Source: Leptospira sp.
GTDB lineage: Bacteria; Spirochaetota; Leptospiria; Leptospirales; Leptospiraceae
Length of the DNA stretch: 19,257 nucleotides
NCBI GenBank assembly: GCA_025457985.1
Contig: JALOTI010000001.1
Span: forward strand, 1 to 19,257
Direction: 5' to 3'
The notes beneath the pieces were generated by a model. That model had not been told where the DNA came from. It did no database searches and saw nothing but the letters and a program-made list of their open reading frames with translations. Every line of letters begins with the position of its first letter. Positions within the stretch are counted from its first letter, which is position 1. Shown piece by piece: positions 8,256 through 15,430 of this stretch. The translations under genes were made by a program, and so were the position numbers.

Positions 8256-8999
8256 ATGTCAGGACACTCGAAATGGGCAACCATCCGCCGAAAGAAAGGT
8301 GCAATTGATGCAAAAAGAGGCGCAATCTTCACAAGAATAGCAAAGGAAATTTCCGTTGCGGCAAAAGAAGGCGGTGGTGACCCAGAAGGCAATCCGAGAC
8401 TCCGACTAGCCATTACAAAAGCAAAAGCGGCAAATATGCCCAAAGACAATATCGAAAGAGCCGTCAAAAAAGGAACGGGCGGATTGGAAGGTATGGTCTA
8501 TGAAGAATGTCTCTATGAATGTTACGCGCCTGGTGGGGTTGCCATCATGGTGGATGTCCTAACCGATAAAAAATCCAGAACCACTCCCGAAATCAAAAGT
8601 ATCCTTACAAAACTAGGTGGTTCACTGGCTAACGCTGGTGCTGTTTCCCGTTTGTTTGAGCGAAAGGGCCAACTTACACTCAAATCGGAGCAAATTTCTG
8701 AAGAGGCGCTCTTCGACATCGCCTTGGGGGCGGGCGCTGAGGATATCCAAGTCAATGATGGAATGTATATAGTCCTCACAAGCCCATCAGATTATGAAGC
8801 AGTTCAATCCGCCCTATCTTCAAAAGGGCTGTCTATGGAAGAATCGGAAATCAAATACATCGCAATGACGACAGTTGAAGTAAATGATAAAGAAACTGCG
8901 GAAAAAGTGATGAAACTCATAGATAACTTGGAAGCCAACGATGATGTCCAAGGAGTTAGCTCTAATTTCGAGTTAGGTGACGGGGTAGAACTAGAATAG
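8256..8999 (+). CDS. YebC/PmpR family protein (TACO1-like)
   Basis: The protein has 247 residues, the standard family length. The N-terminus Met-Ser-Gly-His-Ser-Lys-Trp is the family hallmark, followed by the basic Lys-Arg-rich helix, Asn-Met-Pro-Lys-Asp-Asn-Ile (61-67) and the Gly-Thr-Gly-Gly loop (74-77). Members were long annotated as transcription regulators (PmpR, YeeN); more recent work ties YebC and mitochondrial TACO1 to translation of proline-rich stretches on the ribosome. The start ATG has GGGAG 6 nt upstream. The gene is followed directly by a hairpin terminator, so it is probably monocistronic. RuvC, a common neighbour elsewhere, is not present here. Confidence 0.95.
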   Translation: MSGHSKWATIRRKKGAIDAKRGAIFTRIAKEISVAAKEGGGDPEGNPRLRLAITKAKAANMPKDNIERAVKKGTGGLEGMVYEECLYECYAPGGVAIMVDVLTDKKSRTTPEIKSILTKLGGSLANAGAVSRLFERKGQLTLKSEQISEEALFDIALGAGAEDIQVNDGMYIVLTSPSDYEAVQSALSSKGLSMEESEIKYIAMTTVEVNDKETAEKVMKLIDNLEANDDVQGVSSNFELGDGVELE

Positions 9000-9006
9000 G
9001 AATCAC

Positions 9007-9040
9007 ATCCCATTGCCTAGCTGACAATGGGATTCTCTTT
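9007..9040 (+). terminator. Hairpin terminator after yebC
   Basis: ATCCCATTG (9007-9015) and CAATGGGAT (9025-9033) are perfectly complementary with a 9-nt loop, followed by the pyrimidine-rich TCTCTTTAT. The stem begins 7 nt after the yebC stop codon. It sits between the ends of convergent yebC and the small membrane protein gene, and the T-rich side favours the plus direction. Confidence 0.75.
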
Positions 9041-9284
9041 ATCGCTTTTTGATGATTCCCGCCAGAAAAATCAGAAGAATCGCTCCTATTGTTGCAACAA
9101 TGAGCTCAGCTATGAGACCATAAGATCTAAATCCAAAAAAACCAAAAACGATTCCACCTAAAAAAGAACCTACAACACCAATTACTAAATTGACGATGAT
9201 TCCAAATCCCTTTCCTCGAAGAATCCTACCAGCAAGCCACCCTGCGATCAAACCGATCAGCAAAAACCAAATAAAATTAAACAT
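9039..9284 (-). CDS. GlsB/YeaQ/YmgE family small membrane protein
   Basis: The protein has 81 residues with three predicted membrane helices (about 2-20, 28-50, 55-77) and a basic C-terminus Lys-Lys-Arg. The N-terminal Gly-Leu-Ile-Ala-Gly-Trp-Leu-Ala-Gly and the central Gly-Val-Val-Gly-Ser-Phe-Leu-Gly-Gly are the family signature, sometimes labelled transglycosylase-associated protein. No enzymatic function is established for the family; several members are stress-induced. ATG has AAGGAT 7 nt upstream. Its start is only 21 bp from the ATG of the divergent EAL gene, so each promoter must lie inside or very near the other gene. Confidence 0.9.
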   Translation of the reverse strand: MFNFIWFLLIGLIAGWLAGRILRGKGFGIIVNLVIGVVGSFLGGIVFGFFGFRSYGLIAELIVATIGAILLIFLAGIIKKR

Positions 9285-9305
9285 TTATTACTATCCTTGT
9301 TGCCA

Positions 9306-10721
9306 ATGAAGGCACAACACTTAGAATATTCGAGAACTAGAATTAGATCAAATGTATTTCGAAGGTTACACTTGAAAAATCAACTTTTGACAGGACCCTA
9401 TTACTACGGAATGAAGGACTTGGAAGTATTCAAAAAGTCTTTTATAGGCGAGAACCAAGGAAAACCCCTTTTCCTAATTCGGTTCGAAAAAATAACAGGG
9501 ATCACGCTTACAGATTTTTTAGATTTGATTCGATCTGAGTTCTATGCCTGTCTCGATTTAGAAGATATTACCTTTGGTTTTCACTATTTAGAAAAACAGG
9601 ATATACTCCTAATGGGAATTGCCCCACTCTTTGAATGGAATATCGAGAAATTTCCGAACATTGAGAATGCGGTAGGGAAATTTCAACAAGAGTCCATGCG
9701 ACTGCAGTCCGTCTCATTTCATTTTGGGGTATCAAGGACCCAATCCAATTTCATTTCCGATAGTGATGAAGTATTTGAAGAATTATTTCGTTCATCTGAA
9801 AAAAACCTAAATGACAATCTAGTTCGTTGGAGCTGGACCTATTACAATAAAGCAAATACTTATATTTCTGGCTCCGTTCATGAAGCGATGATCCAGCCAA
9901 CCGTTATTTACAATCCGAAAGATAAAACCTTTTCGGTGAAGGGAGGAGAGGTTTTTGTCGGTGGAGGTGCTTACGTCGGCTACAAAGATCTTATAAATGA
10001 TATACCTTCAGATCAAGATTTAAACAGGATCGAACTTCTGATCCTCGAGAAGTTGATCGTTGCTTGTGAGTCAGCGCCTGGATTATTAAAGTTCAATATT
10101 TCCCCTCAAAGTTTAATTGATACTTTTTCTAATCGAGAAAAAGTTGATCGCCTTACAAAACTTATAACTACCAAGGATCTTAAAACTGAAAATATCCGTT
10201 TTGAGCTTGTTGAAAAGCCATACGACGATTCCAAATTTCCACTCAAGGACGTTTGTCTGGCATTTTATGCAAGAGGAATGAGTTTTGCGGCCGATGACTT
10301 TGGCGTAAAAAGCCAATCCCATCAAATCGTATTAGATCTAGGAATTATGATAAAAGAATTTAAACTGGATCCTATCAGCTTCAAATTTAAAATTGAAGAA
10401 GACCAAATTAAATTCTTGGATAATCTTGCCTTTATAGACTATTGCAAACGTTTGGCGGATAACCGAGAAGCAGTCATCACTGCAGAAGCTGTAGAGGATT
10501 TAGATACTCTTCGGTTCCTAATGGAACACCAAATCTATCAATTCCAAGCAAACATCCTGTTCGGTAAAATGACAGTAAGCGATTATAAACGCGATTTTGA
10601 TAATTTACACTCGATCCATGAAGATATTGTGCGGGAAGTACTAACCGATAAAATCCTTTCAGAAAAACAAAAGAAGATTGGTAATCTATTTCGAGTTGCC
10701 TCTGAAGAAGGCCTTTTGTAA
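9306..10721 (+). CDS. Degenerate GGDEF / variant EAL protein
   Basis: The ATG start gives 471 residues; TTG codons at 9297 and 9300 are alternatives, and no start has a clear ribosome site. Residues 27-162 follow a GGDEF layout: a Leu-Thr-Gly opening, and Ser-Phe-His-Phe-Gly-Val-Ser near the end. The GGDEF motif itself is gone (Glu-Lys-Gln-Asp-Ile region), so cyclase activity is not expected. Residues 190-430 match an EAL phosphodiesterase domain. The signature is Glu-Val-Phe-Val-Gly (215-219) in place of Glu-x-Leu-x-Arg. The other expected residues are N264, E300, D330-D331, K353 and E394, all present. Loop 6 after Asp-Asp-Phe-Gly is altered (Val-Lys-Ser-Gln-Ser-His). No membrane segment or sensor domain is seen. 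It is followed after 9 nt by a pseudo-receiver gene. It may be a c-di-GMP binding or scaffold protein, or a weak phosphodiesterase. Confidence 0.8.
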   Translation: MKAQHLEYSRTRIRSNVFRRLHLKNQLLTGPYYYGMKDLEVFKKSFIGENQGKPLFLIRFEKITGITLTDFLDLIRSEFYACLDLEDITFGFHYLEKQDILLMGIAPLFEWNIEKFPNIENAVGKFQQESMRLQSVSFHFGVSRTQSNFISDSDEVFEELFRSSEKNLNDNLVRWSWTYYNKANTYISGSVHEAMIQPTVIYNPKDKTFSVKGGEVFVGGGAYVGYKDLINDIPSDQDLNRIELLILEKLIVACESAPGLLKFNISPQSLIDTFSNREKVDRLTKLITTKDLKTENIRFELVEKPYDDSKFPLKDVCLAFYARGMSFAADDFGVKSQSHQIVLDLGIMIKEFKLDPISFKFKIEEDQIKFLDNLAFIDYCKRLADNREAVITAEAVEDLDTLRFLMEHQIYQFQANILFGKMTVSDYKRDFDNLHSIHEDIVREVLTDKILSEKQKKIGNLFRVASEEGLL

Positions 10722-10730
10722 GATTTCAAT

Positions 10731-11660
10731 ATGCATTTTATAATGGCGATCGAAAGTGATACTTACTCCGCACAGGAATTGGAAAGCATATTCCTCGGTC
10801 TTCGCCAGAGAGTTGTAATTACAAAATTTAGCCCGACTGTAAATGAATATGTTAAATCTTCAAATCCAGATATCATTTTAATGGGCTTAACTTTTCGTGA
10901 TAAACGAGAGTTTGAATTCATATTAGAGCTACGAAAAGATGTAATTACACATAATATTCCAATCCTTGCTATGATTCCCAAGGAAGATCCGAATTTTATA
11001 GCAAATCATAATAAATTGGGTTTCACGGATTACATGATCAAACCTCTAGAAAAACAGCCATTACTGGATCGGATTCAAAGTCTTATAGACGATTATAAGT
11101 CCAGTGAATCTTCCAAAACTAGAGATAATTTAACCTTTGTTAATGTTGACAGAAAATCTGACAGATTATTGTTTCAATGTCGCGCTAATCTGAAAAGATA
11201 TGTTTTCCCTGATTTTAAAAATATCTTCTCGCCTAATTTTTTAAAATCCATTCAAGCAGAACAGATCGTATTTGATGTTCGTGCTGTACCTGAATTGGGC
11301 AAGGAAGAAGTGGAGATATTTGAAAAATTGATTAAAATTTTCTCCTGTGAAAAAATTGCATTCATAGCAGGAAGACATATGGGTGCTTTTATTGAACATG
11401 CAACCAACGATGAGAAGATGATCGTTTTTATGGCTCCCAATGAATTTGAAGACTATATGAAGATGGAAGAGCAGAAGATTGAAGATCAAAAGAAGAAAGA
11501 AAAAAAGGGAAAGACTTCAAATCAACAATCCGCTCCTGTTCCAGTGCAAGAACCAACTGCTTCGGATAAACCTGAAGTGAATGTGGCTATTGAAAATAAA
11601 TCAAATACAAATCCCGATAGTACGACATCCAAAACCGATAAAACGGAAATTTCAAATTAA
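10731..11660 (+). CDS. Pseudo-receiver protein with STAS-like second domain
   Basis: The protein has 309 residues in three parts. Residues 1-122 have receiver topology, with the expected Asn-Pro-Asp-Ile-Ile-Leu-Met strand and the Ile-Lys-Pro-Leu loop (K104), but the phospho-acceptor Asp is replaced by Gly52. Residues 138-245 alternate strands and helices like a STAS domain (Ile-Val-Phe-Asp-Val-Arg strand at 179-184, then Phe-Ile-Ala-Gly-Arg); this assignment is tentative. Residues 246-309 are a Lys/Glu then Pro/Ser/Thr-rich disordered tail. The start is ATG at 10731, or ATG at 10743 (M5); neither has a strong ribosome site. The gene starts 9 nt after the EAL gene and ends 29 nt before the crotonase gene, so all three are likely one operon. 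It probably acts by protein contacts and not by phosphorylation. Confidence 0.75.
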   Translation: MHFIMAIESDTYSAQELESIFLGLRQRVVITKFSPTVNEYVKSSNPDIILMGLTFRDKREFEFILELRKDVITHNIPILAMIPKEDPNFIANHNKLGFTDYMIKPLEKQPLLDRIQSLIDDYKSSESSKTRDNLTFVNVDRKSDRLLFQCRANLKRYVFPDFKNIFSPNFLKSIQAEQIVFDVRAVPELGKEEVEIFEKLIKIFSCEKIAFIAGRHMGAFIEHATNDEKMIVFMAPNEFEDYMKMEEQKIEDQKKKEKKGKTSNQQSAPVPVQEPTASDKPEVNVAIENKSNTNPDSTTSKTDKTEISN

Positions 11661-11689
11661 AAATTAATAGAGAGATAAAAAAGGAAATC

Positions 11690-12472
11690 ATGAATTACAA
11701 AAGAGAAGTAATAAACGTTCCCAATGGTCTTGGTGAAATAATTAAATTTCAAATGAATGATCAAAACTCACTTACTGGAAGCAACATGCGTGAGTTAGGT
11801 GAAATTTTAAATGAAATCAAAGCCGACCCAGAAAAAAGAGGAGTAATTTTAACTACCGATAATCCCAAATTTTTTTGTAACGGGTTAGATGCAGAGAATC
11901 TACTGTCAACACCGAGGGAAAAACTTATTGAAGAAGTGGGCGGTATAGTTATTTTATTCGGCGAACTTGTAAAATTTGATAAACCACTCATCACTGAAGT
12001 CACTGGTTATTCAATGGGAGGGGGAGCAGTCATTACTGTAGCATCAGACTTTAAATTTATGTTGGATGGAAAGGCTCGGATAGGATTTACAGAAGTGAAT
12101 GTAGGTTTACCTCTTCCCGGTAGTTTTGCCGACAGAATTAGAATGTGTGTGAGCGCAAGATTTTGGGCAGAGGTTTGTCTCGAAGGAAAAACATACAAAG
12201 CCGCAGAAGCTAAAGAAATAGGTTTGATTGATGAAATTGCCTCAACCCCGGAAGAACTTCGAAAACTGGCAGTTAAAAAATTAGAGACTCTTTCAAAAGT
12301 CCCCCTCTCAGCTTTTAGAGGCACCAAAAATATGTTAAACGGTGAGATCATTTCAAAATTAGCCAAGTATGAAAAGGATACAAAAACTTCTTTTGAAGCT
12401 CCTGGAGTTGTAGATAATCTATTGGAAGCAATGAGCGCCCTTAAAGAAAAGCGTAGGCCCAATTTTAAATAA
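11690..12472 (+). CDS. Enoyl-CoA hydratase/isomerase (crotonase) family protein
   Basis: The protein has 260 residues, normal for a crotonase. The fold markers are Phe-Phe-Cys-Asn-Gly-Leu-Asp (61-67), which forms one oxyanion-hole side, and Gly-Tyr-Ser-Met-Gly-Gly-Gly (106-112) on the other. Of the two catalytic glutamates of rat enoyl-CoA hydratase (E144, E164), the first aligns with Val114 and is missing, and the second is kept as E135. The protein is therefore more likely an isomerase or another crotonase activity than a classical hydratase. ATG has AAGGAAA close upstream. It is the last gene before a hairpin terminator and probably belongs to the transcript of the EAL and pseudo-receiver genes, an unusual link. 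Substrate unknown. Confidence 0.88.
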   Translation: MNYKREVINVPNGLGEIIKFQMNDQNSLTGSNMRELGEILNEIKADPEKRGVILTTDNPKFFCNGLDAENLLSTPREKLIEEVGGIVILFGELVKFDKPLITEVTGYSMGGGAVITVASDFKFMLDGKARIGFTEVNVGLPLPGSFADRIRMCVSARFWAEVCLEGKTYKAAEAKEIGLIDEIASTPEELRKLAVKKLETLSKVPLSAFRGTKNMLNGEIISKLAKYEKDTKTSFEAPGVVDNLLEAMSALKEKRRPNFK

Positions 12473-12483
12473 AATTTTAATCG

Positions 12484-12512
12484 GTGGCCTGTCGTATGGC
12501 CACATCTTTCTT
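12484..12512 (+). terminator. GC-rich hairpin after the crotonase gene
   Basis: GTGGCC (12484-12489) and GGCCAC (12498-12503) form a perfect 6-bp stem with an 8-nt loop, followed by ATCTTTCTT. It starts 12 nt after the crotonase stop and ends 52 nt before the next gene. The stem is short but GC-rich, and the T tract is weak, so termination is likely but not certain. Confidence 0.6.
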
Positions 12513-12555
12513 ATTAGTGTTTTCAGACAAATAGCCGAAAATAGTATAGAATCAG

Positions 12556-14520
12556 ATGTTGCGATTTATACTAGTTTTTTGCTATTTATTGTCACATACG
12601 CTACTTGCGACATCACAAGGTGTTTTCCCTCCTGGTTTCTATTTAAAAGAGAATTACCACTGGCCCGTGAAAGGCTACAACTCAATCACAGGTGCATTTG
12701 GTGAGTTCCGAACTGGACACTTTCATATGGGCCAAGACTTTTCTACGGGAGGCAGATTGGGTGTTCCCATACTTGCCGTAGCCAAGGGAAAGGTCACTAG
12801 GGTTCAAAGACGATGGACTAGCATCGGTTATGCCGTTTTTTTGGAGCACGATGACGGTATGACTTCTAGGTATGGTCATCTTCAAAAATTTGCTCCAAAA
12901 GTTATTAAACAAATACATAAATCCAAACAAGCAAGACGGTTCAAAGATAGAACTGATTTTGATATCACACTACCTGAACCAGTTGCTGTAGAAAAAGGTG
13001 AAATGATCGCATATTCCGGAGATACAGGAATTGGACCACCCCATCTACATTTTGAGCTTTTTAAGGATAACATCTATTATAATCCGATTCATTTTGGGTT
13101 GGGTTATCAGGAAGCCGAACCAGTCATCTTTAATGCTCTTCGAATAACACCACAAACATCTAGAACCTTCATCAACGGAAAAAATGAACCAATAGAAATC
13201 CCATTTTACCAAACAAGCAATAATCGATATGAACTCTATGAATCACCTACTCTGTTCATCCAGGGAAAAGTAGGATTACAGATAGCAATCCATCAAAAAT
13301 CCAACACAAATAGACTTGGTATTTTTACACTAGAAATGCATCTTGGCGAACAACTTTTGCAGGGGTTTGAATTATCGAAGATACTTAAAGATCATGTTAG
13401 AAAGAATGTTCTTTTGTATGATAGTTCAATCAGCAAACCAAATGGTAACCCTTTCTCTTACTATCTTCATGCACGGGACGGAAATGATCTTCTCGGTATG
13501 CATAGAACGAATAGAGAGCAAGGTATTTTAGATAGCGAAACTCTGAAAGCTGGAGAACCTAAAGAGATCACTATTCGAGCAAAAGGTATGGGAAATCAAA
13601 TGGCGATCGCCTCGTTCTTTGTTATTCGAGATTCTGGCGACTATAGTCATATCATAACCAAAGAAATTAAATATAATGTGTTCTATAATAATTATACTAC
13701 ATTCAAATCAACCGATAGTAAAGTTGAATTATTCTTTCCAGTCAATGCGATCTACTCTAAGGCTTTTTTTGATATAGAAGCAAAGGAGGATATAAAAATA
13801 AACACAGTTGGACTAAACCAACTATCAACAGTTTATAAAATAGGTCCTGACTTTAACGACTTCAATTTAGGTTATGACCTTTATATGAAGGTGCCTAAAT
13901 CTAAAGATTTGAATTCCGCAGACTTATATGAAGTTTTATCTGATGGCTCTGTAAAAAAAGTAGCAGGTTCTACGTTTAGCTCTTGGGGGCAATTTTTTAA
14001 AGTTCGATTACGAAAAACGGGAAACTTCGTAGTACTTTCGGATCAAACACCACCCAGTATTTTTCTACATAGTTCAATGAATCGGACAGTTTATCCCCAG
14101 GAAGACTTTGTTTTATTATTTAAGGCAGTGGATGTTGGATCAGGGATTCTTCCTGATGGATTTGATGTGAAGGTTGATGGCATTCCAGGAAAGGCAGAAT
14201 TTTTCCCAAAGGACGGGAAGGTTGAAATTTTCGAACCCGAAATTCTCTATGAACCGGGCAAACATACTGTCCTTATCAGCGTCAGAGATTACTCAGGAAA
14301 TTGGAGTCCTACTGTACAATACGACTACGAAATAGCCGCACCACCTGGACTTGAAACAAAAAATCAAACAATTGCCATAAACACGGAAAGTACAAAACCC
14401 TCCTCGTCCAAAACGGAACTAAAAAAAACCAAGACAGGGAAACTGAAAGAATCTTCGCCTAAAGGTAGTAAAGCGAGCAGTTCTGCTAAACCAGTACTGA
14501 AGGCGAAGGATAAAAAATAG
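12556..14520 (+). CDS. Secreted M23 family metallopeptidase with Ig-like domain
   Basis: The protein has 654 residues. A signal peptide is visible at 1-20 (hydrophobic core, Leu-Ala-Thr-Ser end), so it acts outside the cytoplasm. The LytM/M23 zinc site is His57-x-x-x-Asp61, His108 in Tyr-Gly-His-Leu, and His163-Leu-His165 after Pro-Pro; all are present, so an active peptidoglycan endopeptidase is plausible. About 20 extra residues (113-135, basic) interrupt the peptidase core. Residues 180-490 are beta-rich and unrecognised. Residues 498-593 look like an Ig-like domain (starts Thr-Pro-Pro-Ser, ends with Asp-Tyr-Ser-Gly-Asn-Trp). Residues 600-654 are a Lys/Ser-rich tail. No strong ribosome site precedes the ATG. 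The gene is convergent with the FabG-like gene. Confidence 0.88.
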   Translation: MLRFILVFCYLLSHTLLATSQGVFPPGFYLKENYHWPVKGYNSITGAFGEFRTGHFHMGQDFSTGGRLGVPILAVAKGKVTRVQRRWTSIGYAVFLEHDDGMTSRYGHLQKFAPKVIKQIHKSKQARRFKDRTDFDITLPEPVAVEKGEMIAYSGDTGIGPPHLHFELFKDNIYYNPIHFGLGYQEAEPVIFNALRITPQTSRTFINGKNEPIEIPFYQTSNNRYELYESPTLFIQGKVGLQIAIHQKSNTNRLGIFTLEMHLGEQLLQGFELSKILKDHVRKNVLLYDSSISKPNGNPFSYYLHARDGNDLLGMHRTNREQGILDSETLKAGEPKEITIRAKGMGNQMAIASFFVIRDSGDYSHIITKEIKYNVFYNNYTTFKSTDSKVELFFPVNAIYSKAFFDIEAKEDIKINTVGLNQLSTVYKIGPDFNDFNLGYDLYMKVPKSKDLNSADLYEVLSDGSVKKVAGSTFSSWGQFFKVRLRKTGNFVVLSDQTPPSIFLHSSMNRTVYPQEDFVLLFKAVDVGSGILPDGFDVKVDGIPGKAEFFPKDGKVEIFEPEILYEPGKHTVLISVRDYSGNWSPTVQYDYEIAAPPGLETKNQTIAINTESTKPSSSKTELKKTKTGKLKESSPKGSKASSSAKPVLKAKDKK

Positions 14521-14538
14521 CGAATTTAAATTTCTCTA

Positions 14539-14561
14539 GAATGTAAATTGAAATTACATTC
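14539..14561. terminator. 8-bp hairpin between convergent genes
   Basis: GAATGTAA (14539-14546) and TTACATTC (14554-14561) are a perfect inverted repeat with a 7-nt loop. It lies 18 bp after the M23 peptidase stop, and its right arm is the last Met codon plus stop of the convergent FabG-like gene. Neither side has a strong T tract, so it is at best a weak bidirectional terminator or an mRNA 3'-end stabiliser. Confidence 0.45.
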
Positions 14562-15321
14562 CGATAGCGGCTCCGCCATCGACACGTAAAAATGTTCCAG
14601 TAATATAGGATGCATCTTCGCTTAAGAAAAATTTAACTGCTGAAGCAATTTCTTCTTGTTTGCCTGGTCTCTTAAGTGGGATCACTGCTGGGTCTGTCAG
14701 CTTTTCTTGAACTTCTTTAGAAAGTGTACCCGTCATTTCCGTTTGAACATAACCAGGACAAACAGCATTGACCAAAACATTTCTTCCGGAAAACTCTCTC
14801 GCTGAAACTTTTGTGAGTGCAATTACACCAGCTTTTGATGTCGAATAGTTCGCTTGGCCAGGTTGACCTGTAAGTCCCGATACAGATGAAATGTTTACAA
14901 TCCTTCCGGAATCAGACTTAAGCAAAAGTTTACTCGCTGATTTTGTCATAAGGAATACACCCTTACAATTTACATCCATAACGAAATCAAATTCTTGCTC
15001 CGACATTCTAATGAGAAGATTGTCTTTTAAAACACCAGCATTGTTTACCAAAAAATCTAATTTTCCAAAAACCTCTTTTGTTTTTGAAATTGCTGCATCA
15101 CAATCCTCGGGTTTCGTAACATTGCAAGCCACGCCTAATGTTTTTACCCCAAACTTTGTTTCTACTTCTCTCGCAGCTTCTTCAATTTTTTCTTGGTTTA
15201 GATCAACTAGCACCAAACTTGCGCCATGCGATGCAATACGATTTGCAATTGCTCTTCCCAGTCCAATGGGTGATGCGGCTCCTGTAACAAGTGCAACCTT
15301 TCCTTCGAATTCTTTGGACAT
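14554..15321 (-). CDS. FabG-like short-chain dehydrogenase/reductase
   Basis: With start at 15319-15321 the protein has 255 residues. This start has AGGAG 5 nt upstream, and the family begins with the same Lys-Val-Ala-Leu-Val-Thr-Gly strand; a longer frame reaching 15381 adds 20 residues without family similarity. The NAD(P) site is [10 protein letters not shown] (13-22), and Asn-Asn-Ala-Gly is at 93-96. The catalytic residues are Ser146, Tyr159 and Lys163. It has the classical SDR fold and closely resembles beta-ketoacyl-ACP reductases of fatty acid synthesis, but many SDRs look like this and no other fab gene is adjacent. The Asp40 at the end of strand 2 suggests NAD(H) preference, unlike typical NADPH-dependent FabG. 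It is divergent from purB with 109 bp between starts. Confidence 0.85.
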   Translation of the reverse strand: MSKEFEGKVALVTGAASPIGLGRAIANRIASHGASLVLVDLNQEKIEEAAREVETKFGVKTLGVACNVTKPEDCDAAISKTKEVFGKLDFLVNNAGVLKDNLLIRMSEQEFDFVMDVNCKGVFLMTKSASKLLLKSDSGRIVNISSVSGLTGQPGQANYSTSKAGVIALTKVSAREFSGRNVLVNAVCPGYVQTEMTGTLSKEVQEKLTDPAVIPLKRPGKQEEIASAVKFFLSEDASYITGTFLRVDGGAAIGM

Positions 15322-15430
15322 ACGTACTCCTATTTTTCCGATTCTATGCCCAAAAGATAAAACAGGAACATCGTTCGGCAATCGTAAATTTCACAGTTGA
15401 AAGAGAAGTTTAAGATGAAACTCTGCCCTT

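Noticed and set aside
12007..12462. 151-codon minus-strand frame inside the crotonase gene
   Set aside because: Antisense of a well-conserved enzyme; its composition is what that shadow would give.
15322..15381. Longer start for the FabG-like gene
   Set aside because: The 20 extra residues precede a well-placed AGGAG and ATG at 15321, and the family fold begins at the shorter start.
14891..15400. 169-codon plus-strand frame opposite the FabG-like gene
   Set aside because: Antisense shadow of a certain SDR gene; no family features.
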